A DNA stretch of 64,000 bases from Photobacterium profundum (lineage in GTDB: Bacteria > Pseudomonadota > Gammaproteobacteria > Enterobacterales > Vibrionaceae): positions 248,001 through 312,000 of the forward strand of contig NZ_PYOD01000001.1 of the NCBI RefSeq assembly GCF_003026285.1, in the 5' to 3' direction. A model generated the notes under the pieces. It saw only the letters and a program-made list of their open reading frames with translations. It did no database searches and was not told the DNA's origin. A program made the translations under genes and the position numbers. How positions within the stretch are numbered: position 1 is the first letter of the stretch; every line of letters begins with the position of its first letter. This document shows positions 1 through 7,695 of the stretch, in pieces.

Positions 1-136
1 CTAAATATCTCTGCCTTCTTCGCATCCCATTTTCCAAATTTACACTTTAAGAGTACAAAAAAAGACGCTTACCTTTCGATAAACGCCTTCTTCATCTAAA
101 TCACATTCTATTTCTACAATCAGTAATCAACAGCTC

Positions 137-1315
137 TTATACCAACTGAGCACCAATTAAGAAGCAACCAAATACGAAACTAAGCCCCATAGCAACCGAG
201 CCGCCACCAGCTTGGTAAGCTTCTGCCAGAGCTTCATGCCCTGATGACTTTTGCTTTTCAAAACTACGTAACTTCATTGTCATCGCCATTGGTACAAAGA
301 TAGCCAAGAACACAAGAATAAAGCCAGCATAACCCAATACAGATAAGAACTGATCAGCGGCCCAAAGTGCACCAACTAATGGGAAAATAAAGGTAAGTAC
401 ATAGGTAACGGCTTTATTTTGCTTAAATGTATCCGCATTTTGATCGAACAGTGCCATGGCCACGCCCAAGAATGACGTCAGTAGCGCCAGGCCTGTGAAA
501 GTAGACAGAATTACTTGAATGCCGCTGAAACGCTCGCCCAATGCGGCAATCAATTCAGACACATTTGAAAACTTCACCAATTGTTCTGGGGTTAAGTTAC
601 CCACAACGGCATATAACCACAATAAGTAACAAGCTAATGGGATAACAGAGCCTACAATAACCATGTTACGCAAATCACGGTGTGACGCGCCTTTGTTGTA
701 GGTTACAAGTGATGGAATCACGACCATAAAACCAAAGCTAGTAAATAGTACTGAGCTGGTTTTTATTAGCTCAACCTTATCATTGCTTGCCGCATCTAAA
801 AGGTGTTCAAAAGACATAGTCGGCACGAGCGAGAATAGCGTGATACCTAATACGACAACCATTACAGCAAACAACAGGCGGTTAATCTTATCGATGGCAG
901 CAGTACCAGAGGCAACGACGACACCAGCAACCAGTGTAAACAAGACTTGTGTCTGCATCATCGACATTTCAATGCCAACACCGTGCAGCATCTTCTTCAC
1001 TAAGTCACCGGCTCCAATGATGTAAGCCATCAATAAACATACTAACAACGCGTAAAGCAACCCGTTGGTGACCAGTTGGCCGCCTTTACCCAAGGTTTTA
1101 CGCGCAATGGTGTTCATGCCTAAGCCACCACCGGCTTTAATACTGGCTTCAAGTAATAACAATGCGGCGTAGGTTGTACCTAACCAAATCACCCCCATCA
1201 AAAGAGTGCCCCATAATAGGCCAAACTGCGCCAGTACCATCGGAATGGCTAACATACCTGCGCCCAGCGCGGTACCTGCAATGATTAACGAACTACCCAC
1301 TAATTTTAAATTCAC
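137..1315 (-). CDS. tyrP: Aromatic amino-acid permease, TyrP/Mtr type (HAAAP family)
   Basis: Inner-membrane permease of 392 aa, likely importing tyrosine (or tryptophan) with protons. The N-terminus carries the family glycine-rich first helix (AGTALGAGMLAIP, about residues 13-25), and about eleven hydrophobic segments follow along the whole length. Length is close to E. coli TyrP (403 aa) and Mtr (414 aa). The start is GTG at 1315 with AGG eight bases upstream; no in-frame ATG fits better. The gene stands alone, about 540 bases from its upstream neighbour on the same strand, and that gap holds a short ORF and a hairpin that could act as a leader. Family assignment is firm; the choice of tyrosine over tryptophan is inference. 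Confidence 0.85.
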   Translation of the reverse strand: MNLKLVGSSLIIAGTALGAGMLAIPMVLAQFGLLWGTLLMGVIWLGTTYAALLLLEASIKAGGGLGMNTIARKTLGKGGQLVTNGLLYALLVCLLMAYIIGAGDLVKKMLHGVGIEMSMMQTQVLFTLVAGVVVASGTAAIDKINRLLFAVMVVVLGITLFSLVPTMSFEHLLDAASNDKVELIKTSSVLFTSFGFMVVIPSLVTYNKGASHRDLRNMVIVGSVIPLACYLLWLYAVVGNLTPEQLVKFSNVSELIAALGERFSGIQVILSTFTGLALLTSFLGVAMALFDQNADTFKQNKAVTYVLTFIFPLVGALWAADQFLSVLGYAGFILVFLAIFVPMAMTMKLRSFEKQKSSGHEALAEAYQAGGGSVAMGLSFVFGCFLIGAQLV

Positions 1316-1505
1316 AATATTTACCTATACCTAATTGTTACTTGTTTACACCCCATTGCTTGCAGAGAAGGTACGCAATACTCGGTCAGTTGTGCGGATT
1401 CCGGACATGATAGACTTTGATATAAAAGAGTATTCATCATGTACTACAATCAAATTGAAAAAGGTGTAACGAATAAAGATGTCTTAATCGATTGAAATTT
1501 CAGGA

Positions 1506-1685
1506 TTAAAATCGAAAAGCACTAAAACCTGAAAAAGCAAAAAAGCCCATAAATCGGCTTGAGGTATAGGAAAGATAGACGTGGGTGCGTGAAGCAATAC
1601 GGGTCGACCCCGAACGTATAGCGGCGGATATTGCATGTAGTATGCTTACTGGCATTAACTGCAGCACAGCAGAAATGTGTTTCAT
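1506..1685 (-). CDS. Possible 59-aa leader ORF upstream of the aromatic permease
   Basis: A 59-codon ORF with ATG at 1685, stop TAA at 1506, and a good GGAG ribosome-binding site eight bases before the ATG. It ends about 190 bases upstream of the permease start on the same strand. The last third is rich in Phe codons (8 of the last 15 residues) with two Tyr codons just before, and it overlaps a GC stem followed by six T residues. This could be a regulatory leader peptide for an aromatic amino-acid transporter. The Phe richness may equally be a by-product of T runs in the hairpin tail. I do not recognise the peptide. Confidence 0.3.
   Translation of the reverse strand: MKHISAVLQLMPVSILHAISAAIRSGSTRIASRTHVYLSYTSSRFMGFFAFSGFSAFRF
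1538..1560 (-). terminator. Weak hairpin plus T run inside the leader region of the permease
   Basis: On the minus strand AAGCC, an eight-base loop, then GGCTT running into six T and shortly a further T5 tract. The stem is only five base pairs. It could be an attenuator for the permease downstream or a terminator for transcripts from the Crp-like gene. The rest of the 1316-1855 gap also holds a ten-base palindrome GGGTCGACCC near 1600-1612. Confidence 0.35.
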
Positions 1686-1855
1686 TTATCGTACTCCAAA
1701 AACGATGTAATCCCTATTTTCCAATGACAGGTCTTCTGCCATCGACACTGCTCCGGTCAGAACAGTAAATCGGTCACTGAGCAAAATAATAAACTTCGCA
1801 CTAAAGCACAATGATTATTTTACAATAATTTGTTACAAATACGTAAAATTTACTG

Positions 1856-2536
1856 CTAATCATAATGGTCGATAAAGGTTTTTAATGCTGAAAGACTGAC
1901 TATTGAAATTTCCGCCCCCTCTTTTTCTATTAATCCTTTCTCTATCAGTTCTTTTACTGCGCGACGATAAACGCGGCTAGAAGTGCCAAACCGTTCAGCT
2001 TCCAACGTCACTTTATCGAAGTTGCCAAGCATCACATTCACTTGACTACGATGCCATAAATCGTAAGCGATATTATAAGTAATCGGATGCAATAACCTAT
2101 GGGTATAGATATCTAACGAGTCTTGGTAATCCGCAGCCAGCGCGCTAGAAAAAAACACTTGAAACTCAGGTCGCTCAATCAGCAATGTCGTCAATGCTTG
2201 TAAACAGATAATATCAACATCGAGATCTTCTTCTGCCACCACACTCCATTGGCAAGGGGTGTCACTGAAAAATTCCATTTCACCAAAGATATGATGATCA
2301 CAGTCGATCTCTCCCAATTGAAAACGACGACCATTCATTGCGGCAATATTCATTGAAACACGCCCAACCGACACCACATACAAGTACTCTAACGTTTGTC
2401 CCTGACGTAAAATTTCATCGCCAGCACATAGCAACTGCTGATGCGTTTGGCATTGATAAAACGCAGCTTTAAAAGCGGGATAAAGTGTTTCAAGGTGACG
2501 CGTGAAACGTCCTTGCTGATAGGGCTTAATCTGCAT
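1856..2536 (-). CDS. Crp/Fnr-family transcriptional regulator
   Basis: Cytoplasmic regulator of 226 aa. Residues about 30-140 look like a cyclic-nucleotide-binding-type beta barrel (GQTLEYLYVVSVGRVSMNI, then IFGEMEFFSDTPCQWSVVA), and about 165-215 form a winged helix (LEAERFGTSSRVYRRAVKEL). No N-terminal cysteine cluster of the Fnr type is present, so it is unlikely to be an oxygen-sensing Fe-S protein, and the ligand is unknown. It lies 240 bases downstream of the pnuC-phosphorylase pair on the same strand, with a terminator between, so it is probably transcribed from its own promoter. It may regulate that pair; this is inferred from adjacency only. Confidence 0.8.
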   Translation of the reverse strand: MQIKPYQQGRFTRHLETLYPAFKAAFYQCQTHQQLLCAGDEILRQGQTLEYLYVVSVGRVSMNIAAMNGRRFQLGEIDCDHHIFGEMEFFSDTPCQWSVVAEEDLDVDIICLQALTTLLIERPEFQVFFSSALAADYQDSLDIYTHRLLHPITYNIAYDLWHRSQVNVMLGNFDKVTLEAERFGTSSRVYRRAVKELIEKGLIEKEGAEISIVSLSALKTFIDHYD

Positions 2537-2597
2537 AGCGTTGGGCTTCTAACATATTCACGAGCAATTATTAGCTCACATGATATACCTAAATAAC

Positions 2598-2660
2598 AGG
2601 ATTTTCTAAATACAAGATTTTCTAAATACAGGGTTATTTAAAAATAGGGTTATCTAAAAT
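2598..2660. repeat. Short tandem direct repeats upstream of the Crp-like gene
   Basis: The segment contains GATTTTCTAAATACA twice in a row and then GGGTTAT(T/C)TAAAA twice. It lies in the promoter region of the Crp-like gene and could hold iterated regulator sites (for example autoregulation) or be slippage-prone DNA. Confidence 0.4.
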
Positions 2661-2662
2661 AG

Positions 2663-2702
2663 AAAGCCCTGCACATGTTGATAGAAACATATGCTGGGCT
2701 CT
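2663..2702 (-). terminator. Terminator after the nucleoside phosphorylase gene
   Basis: On the minus strand AGCCC pairs with GGGCT, with inner GC/GC and ATGTT/AACAT pairs around a six-base loop, followed by TTCTATTTT. It sits about 75 bases after the stop of the phosphorylase gene, in the right orientation to end the pnuC operon. Confidence 0.6.
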
Positions 2703-2776
2703 CAGGTTGTACACTGTATTCATATCAATCAAATACAGCCCTCAATACAGCAGCCATAGTAATGTTACTTGTTCGC

Positions 2777-3532
2777 TTAATCGTTACATAGGGCATGCAA
2801 CGCCGCCAAGGCAGCACGCTGTTCACCATTCATCATCACGGCCTCAGCATTCACATAGTAACCAACACCTTCTTGTACATCTTGCTTGAACAACACGACA
2901 TTATTCAATATCGACGCAACCTGCATCCCCCTCAACTTACCGACGGTCAGCAACGCTGATGTTTCCATATCTGCGCCCAGTACGCCTTTTTCATGCCAAT
3001 GCTGGCAAAGCTGCGCTTCGTTATCTGTATAAAAACTATCGTGTGAACGTACCACACCGTAATGCACCTGACCGACATATTGCTCAGTATTTGGCATTGT
3101 CAGAGAGCGATTCAAATAAGCTTCTATCTTGGCTATCAGATGACGATCTGCATATGCAGGAAAAGTACTCGAAACATACGCTTTCGATCCACCATCATCT
3201 CTTACAGCAGCCTCGGCAACAATCAAATCACCCAGAGCAATATTAACTTGCAGTGCACCCGATGATCCCACGCGGATCACTTGCTTCACACCACACAAGT
3301 TAAGCTCTTCGAGTGCGATAATAGCTGACGGTGCACCAATGCCAGTACTGCAAATCGTGATGAGTTGATCATTGAATCGTCCATTCATCAAACGGTATTC
3401 ACGGTTTTCAGCAATGATTTCGACACCATCCAGTAGGGCAGCAATGCGATTAACTCTATCAGGCTCACCACATACAATCACACGCTTGGCAATTTGTTCT
3501 GCCGAAACACAAAGGTGAGGTTGCTTACTCAT
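2777..3532 (-). CDS. Nucleoside phosphorylase (uridine phosphorylase-like, PNP/UDP family 1)
   Basis: A 251-aa cytoplasmic enzyme that splits a nucleoside with phosphate into base and ribose-1-phosphate. Family marks are the early phosphate-binding GEPDRVNRIA (about residues 22-31), the STGIGAPSA loop (about 63-71), RVGSSGAL (about 87-94) and the ribose-binding GADMETSAL (about 185-193). Length matches E. coli Udp (253 aa). The start codon overlaps the pnuC stop by one base (TAATG), so the two are translationally coupled. Coupling to a nicotinamide riboside transporter suggests that the nucleoside may be nicotinamide riboside rather than uridine; that is inference, and the fold cannot decide it. 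Confidence 0.85.
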   Translation of the reverse strand: MSKQPHLCVSAEQIAKRVIVCGEPDRVNRIAALLDGVEIIAENREYRLMNGRFNDQLITICSTGIGAPSAIIALEELNLCGVKQVIRVGSSGALQVNIALGDLIVAEAAVRDDGGSKAYVSSTFPAYADRHLIAKIEAYLNRSLTMPNTEQYVGQVHYGVVRSHDSFYTDNEAQLCQHWHEKGVLGADMETSALLTVGKLRGMQVASILNNVVLFKQDVQEGVGYYVNAEAVMMNGEQRAALAALHALCND

Positions 3533-4278
3533 TATGCTTTTACCTCAGCTGCCAGATCGTGTTGCTTACTTTGCTGATTTTGCTTCGCTGTATTCATCCA
3601 CTGACGTGTACCATTCGCCGCAATAAATAGTAAAATCGCATATTCAATAGAAAGAGCATATACACCTTGTGCTGCATAGATGCACACGCTGATCATGTTA
3701 ATTACGACCCACAACATCCAGTTTTCAACGTATTTACGCGTCATTAGGATTTGCGCCACAATCGACAAGACTGTCATTACTGAATCCCAGAATGGGAATG
3801 CATCTGGCGACAATTCTGGACGTGCTAAATCAGCACCAAAAGTATTCAGTACATCCACGCTGATATTAGCTAAAGCAAAGAAAATAGGATCGATAAACAC
3901 CGTCATAATAGCGATAGCAGCAACACTGACCGCTGCAGTAAACGCCATTTTTTGTTTATTAAGCCAACGGACTTCCAGCATCTCGCCAGCTTCTGAGGAA
4001 GGACGTGTCCACGCATACCAACCATAGATGTTGGCGCAGAAGAAAAACAATTGCAGCATCAAAATGCCGTAGAGTTGGATCTGAAAGAAAATGATCGCGA
4101 AAAGGGAAACGTTAATCAGACCAAACACGTAATTAATGGTTTTTTCTTGGCTGGCGTACCAAATACACAGCAAGCCAAAAACGGTACCAACAGCTTCAAT
4201 CCATGACATGGCATACCCACCACCAATTGGAATATTCACCAAAGTATTATTGATATCAAACCACGCAAGTATATTCAT
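3532..4278 (-). CDS. pnuC: PnuC-type nicotinamide riboside transporter
   Basis: Inner-membrane protein of 248 aa with about seven hydrophobic segments. The family core is visible: TVFGLLCIWYASQEKTINYVFGL is the typical PnuC segment near residue 35, and NIYGWYAWTR near residue 85 carries the tryptophan-rich signature of the NR-binding region. PnuC proteins facilitate diffusion of nicotinamide riboside, which is trapped by phosphorylation inside. Here the partner gene is a phosphorylase, overlapping by one base, so the imported nucleoside may instead be cleaved. The 5' region contains a long hairpin (4416-4455). Substrate is inferred from the family; some PnuC relatives carry other nucleosides or vitamins. 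Confidence 0.85.
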   Translation of the reverse strand: MNILAWFDINNTLVNIPIGGGYAMSWIEAVGTVFGLLCIWYASQEKTINYVFGLINVSLFAIIFFQIQLYGILMLQLFFFCANIYGWYAWTRPSSEAGEMLEVRWLNKQKMAFTAAVSVAAIAIMTVFIDPIFFALANISVDVLNTFGADLARPELSPDAFPFWDSVMTVLSIVAQILMTRKYVENWMLWVVINMISVCIYAAQGVYALSIEYAILLFIAANGTRQWMNTAKQNQQSKQHDLAAEVKA

Positions 4279-4415
4279 GTTCTATCCCTTCTAATGTTGT
4301 TGTATTTATTATTTAGCGGTATTGCTGTTGTGGTTATCAGTGTAATGAATGTACAAAAACAGCAAGAGGACATTTGTCCCCTCGTACTCGACGTATATCA
4401 AAGATTGAAACAAGA

Positions 4416-4455
4416 AAGCCCCGACAACAGTGTTTTAACACCATCATCAGGGCTT
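4416..4455 (-). terminator. Long hairpin between the 80-aa gene and pnuC
   Basis: On the minus strand AAGCCC pairs with GGGCTT and the 13 bases inside pair completely if G-U pairs are allowed, leaving a two-base apex. The wobble pairs exist only in the minus-strand RNA, so it is a feature of the leftward transcript. It is followed by TCTTGTTTC. It may terminate the 80-aa gene transcript or be a 5'-leader structure of pnuC, 137 bases before its start. A smaller stem (GGGGAC/GTCCTC) lies at 4366-4381. Confidence 0.55.
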
Positions 4456-4537
4456 CAGAATAAGAATTATCATGTTTATCACTAAGCATATCTGCCATTA
4501 CACGATACAACTTAGCAAATCAGCTTACACCAAAAGG

Positions 4538-4780
4538 CTACCCCAGCATACTTTCGTGCTCAACCGATACCAACGTTAACCGATTAAAAGCACCGGGCTT
4601 CACTGCAATTAAACTGCCGTCGCCAAATTGGATACCGTCGAAAATACGGCCTCCCCAATTAACTTTTTTGAATCTGGCGTAACGGGCTTTTACATACACC
4701 GCTTCTAGCGCGTTCAGTGCCCCTTCCTTTTTTGCTTGGGCTTCAATGGCAGGGCTAAGTAATTTATTGGCAATCGTCAT
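4538..4780 (-). CDS. Small protein of unknown function (80 aa)
   Basis: I do not recognise the family. The ATG at 4780 has AGG at a suitable distance, whereas the frame stays open to an ATG at 4840 (100 aa) without a clear ribosome-binding site. The 80-aa product has an amphipathic, lysine- and alanine-rich first half (KLLSPAIEAQAKKEGALNA) and a glycine-rich second half (VNWGGRIFDGIQFGDG). It has no signal peptide or membrane segment. It sits alone between the pnuC pair and the lipase, all on the minus strand. Confidence 0.55.
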   Translation of the reverse strand: MTIANKLLSPAIEAQAKKEGALNALEAVYVKARYARFKKVNWGGRIFDGIQFGDGSLIAVKPGAFNRLTLVSVEHESMLG

Positions 4781-4915
4781 ATTGGACACCTGCTTCCTTG
4801 AGGTCATACTTTGTTTTACCAAATCGAGACGCAGATGCAAGCCTTAATTTCTCTTTGTAATACTATGAAACCGGTATCTGTCTATTAATTCACCTTTTAG
4901 CTGCATGAGCAAACT

Positions 4916-4964
4916 AACCCACCCTCTATTTTTGTGGTACTGCAACCACGCAAGAGGATGGGTT
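4916..4964 (-). terminator. Terminator after the lipase gene
   Basis: Nested hairpin: AACCC/GGGTT, then CCTCT/AGAGG and an inner GTGGT/ACCAC, just past the stop codon of the lipase gene. The T tract after it is weak, so it may also serve as an mRNA 3'-end stabiliser. Confidence 0.55.
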
Positions 4965-5001
4965 TATTAATGTAACTAAGAACCGATCATTTTCAGAAGC
5001 A

Positions 5002-7254
5002 TCAATTTACAGGTAGTGGCACTTCACCCTCAACATGCACTGGATTAATAATATTCACGTATTCACCATCACTATTAATAAAGGATGCTACTGCTTCTTG
5101 TTGCATTGCCATCGACTCATTCAGGTAACCCATGTGACCATTCACTGACCCTGGCACTCCGTCTTCGTTAACAGGACCTTCATAAGGGAAGAGGTAAGTT
5201 CCATGACCGCCCGACTTCACTCGAATAACCCCTTTTATGACATCTGTGCTCATTGTTATATCTGCAGTAATAGCATCTAACCCTAAATGCGTAATTAAAG
5301 GTTCAGTTCCTGTTAACGGAATACCCTCAACAGAGTTAACAGCCACATTGTCTGATATATACTCAACCCCCACTTCACATTCAGGGGTTAAACCATCACC
5401 ACAGTTACCTACTGCTTCCAATAACAAAATCGGTTGGGCACTGTTTGCTTGCTCTGTCGTAAAGTTAGCGGGATCGCCACCATCTACAGTTGTTTGCGTT
5501 GCCTGCAACAGAGCAGGAGCAACCATGTTGTAAACAATATTTTCAAATTTAACGACCTTTTCCTCATCTTCAAGACGGTACGCATCAATCGCTGCTAACC
5601 CTTCCTGCGGAGTATCAGTACTCTCATCATAAAGACCCAACATGCTTGCCACCGCTAATTGCACATCTGTTGAGGCTTTAATTTCACTAACAACCTCACC
5701 GCTCAATAATGGCGAGTTCAACATTATATCGGTTAAGCCCATACCCGGAACAGCAAGATTGACAGTGGTAAACTTGAATTCATCACCAGCTTTCGAGCTA
5801 TCATTTTGTGACATTTCGCTTACCATAGTTGATACAATCCCACCTAGAGAATGACCAATCAAGCTAACTTCTGCGTTATCAGTTCCCACTCTTTTCTCAA
5901 TAAAACTCGTATTATTAAGCGCTTTACGTAAGGCTAACTGATCAAGCACCGCTTGGCGTTGGTTATCACGTAAAGTTAAGGGGCTTGATAGATTGAGGTA
6001 AACAGATTTGTTTTCAAATTCGTCCGTGCTGGTAGCGGTAATGTCTAGGATACCGTCACCATCGAGATCGATACCTCGACCACCGTCTGTTTTACTTGAA
6101 CCATGAAGCGGCTGATCAATGGCAATAATTAGCCTCTCCGTATCTGTAATACTAGCTGCCATGGTTGCTGCTGATTCCTTCCACCCCGTAATGCCATGCA
6201 CAAAAATAACTGCCGGTAATGGTGTACCATCCCAATCTTTAGGTGCATAAATTACCACAGGTACAGTTTGGTCTGATTTCTTTGTTAGCTCGGTATTACC
6301 ACCATGAAGAAACCCTTCTGTACTGTCTTCCCACCAGCTGTAAAGTGAAGGACAGCTACCAATAGGATCAGCTCGAACAGCCAACTGTTCATCTTCGGTC
6401 AGTTGAGTGGCAGATAACGTCAACACTTTGCAATCATCCACCGAAGTCGGTGATTCTAGATAATATGGTAGAGTTACCGTCGTACCGTATGTGTCATATT
6501 TTGAGAACGTACTACCAACAGCAATTTCCGTTAGGTCTCCAAAACCATCATTTAAAGCTATATTATCAGGAATCAACGCCCGACCCGCTTCCATTACAGG
6601 CATGATACTTTGCGTCGTAAAAGCGGCGCTATATACAATCTCGTTCGATACTCCAGCCTGTTTTAATAGACTTTCATTCTGCGTTATCTGAGAAATGGCA
6701 TTATTGCTATTGGCATCATCAAGCATTTTACCTTGCACGAGCTGCTCATAGTTATAATCTTGCCTTAACGGCACACCATCAATATCTTGTACACCAGCGG
6801 TAACCGCTAGAATGTAAGCTGATGATTCCGGTAGTACTTCGGTGGGTAGAATTTCAATTTCATGTTCAGCGGAGATACGGCTTATGTATTTGTCTTCACC
6901 CAATAATTTCCCTGCAGCAACATCATAGACAACCACGTTGTCAGCTAAAGTGCTTTCATCAATCTCTGTCTCGACACCTGAAAGCGGTAAACGAATTTTG
7001 TACCCCGTAGACCAACCATCAAGTGCCCCATAAACATTTTCATAATTATGATAATCCGTCTTTTCAGTGGCTTCAGACGATAGTTCAATCGTGCCATCAC
7101 TCCCTGTTAGATAAAGATCATTCGGATAATACAGTGCTTTTAAATCGTATGTAATGTATTGCCGAGTATCTACCTCTAGCTCAGTATCATCGAAACAACC
7201 CGATAACAAAGTCGCAAATGGTAGCAAGCAGTAATGCAGTTTTTTTATATTCAT
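5002..7254 (-). CDS. Surface lipoprotein lipase/phospholipase, Pla-1/cef (VolA-like) family
   Basis: A 750-aa lipoprotein from the ATG at 7254, which has GGGAA at good spacing; an upstream in-frame ATG at 7305 would put 17 extra residues before the signal peptide. Residues 1-20 are a lipoprotein signal (FATLLSGC, lipidated Cys20). The C-terminal half carries an alpha/beta-hydrolase domain: the oxyanion-side VIFVHGITGWKES and the nucleophile elbow GHSLGG with Ser469. Close in architecture to Vibrio VolA, a surface-exposed lysophosphatidylcholine-cleaving lipoprotein that releases fatty acids for uptake. Host or diet lipid use is inference. Gene is monocistronic with its own terminator and a 440-base upstream gap. 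Confidence 0.85.
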   Translation of the reverse strand: MNIKKLHYCLLPFATLLSGCFDDTELEVDTRQYITYDLKALYYPNDLYLTGSDGTIELSSEATEKTDYHNYENVYGALDGWSTGYKIRLPLSGVETEIDESTLADNVVVYDVAAGKLLGEDKYISRISAEHEIEILPTEVLPESSAYILAVTAGVQDIDGVPLRQDYNYEQLVQGKMLDDANSNNAISQITQNESLLKQAGVSNEIVYSAAFTTQSIMPVMEAGRALIPDNIALNDGFGDLTEIAVGSTFSKYDTYGTTVTLPYYLESPTSVDDCKVLTLSATQLTEDEQLAVRADPIGSCPSLYSWWEDSTEGFLHGGNTELTKKSDQTVPVVIYAPKDWDGTPLPAVIFVHGITGWKESAATMAASITDTERLIIAIDQPLHGSSKTDGGRGIDLDGDGILDITATSTDEFENKSVYLNLSSPLTLRDNQRQAVLDQLALRKALNNTSFIEKRVGTDNAEVSLIGHSLGGIVSTMVSEMSQNDSSKAGDEFKFTTVNLAVPGMGLTDIMLNSPLLSGEVVSEIKASTDVQLAVASMLGLYDESTDTPQEGLAAIDAYRLEDEEKVVKFENIVYNMVAPALLQATQTTVDGGDPANFTTEQANSAQPILLLEAVGNCGDGLTPECEVGVEYISDNVAVNSVEGIPLTGTEPLITHLGLDAITADITMSTDVIKGVIRVKSGGHGTYLFPYEGPVNEDGVPGSVNGHMGYLNESMAMQQEAVASFINSDGEYVNIINPVHVEGEVPLPVN

Positions 7255-7590
7255 TATTATATTTCCCATATAGGTGTATAGACGCATATGCACCCTACAA
7301 AGCAACCCACAGAGAAATGTTAGAGGAATGTAAAAACTTTAATAATTGTGAAACCAATTAACCACTTGATTTTAAATACAAAAGATTAGTATATGATTGC
7401 ATTTAAATGCATGCACATAGTAAATAATTACTCGTAAATAAATACGAAATGATTTTGTATTAATACCATCTTCTTTCAGTAATTTCTTACTCATAATTCA
7501 TCATAAATCATTCATATTTAATGTAATTAACTTACAAACTGTACATTTTAATTTAAACGATCACACTTAAAGCACTGATAAATAAGGAGT

Positions 7591-7632
7591 ACCACTTTAG
7601 GGTTATTTTAAAGTGTGGTTGATTTACATCAT
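7591..7632 (+). promoter_or_regulatory. nirB control region: FNR-like box and an inverted repeat
   Basis: TTGATTTACATCAT (7619-7632) matches the FNR/CRP-type TTGATnnnnATCAA consensus at all but the last base, 64 bases upstream of the nirB start. Directly upstream is an imperfect inverted repeat, ACCACTTTA (7591-7599) against TAAAGTGTGGT (7609-7619), that could bind a response regulator such as NarP. Anaerobic, nitrite- or nitrate-dependent expression is known for nirB in relatives. The remainder of the 7255-7695 gap is AT-rich and holds no gene that I can see. Confidence 0.6.
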
Positions 7633-7695
7633 ATTTATTCACAAGCTGACTTATTATTATGCGAACAGATTTAACGCCTTTGTTAAGAGGATATT

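Noticed and set aside
4294..4485. 63-codon plus-strand ORF upstream of pnuC
   Set aside because: It starts with a hydrophobic stretch but has no ribosome-binding site and covers the hairpin leader of pnuC; more likely non-coding.
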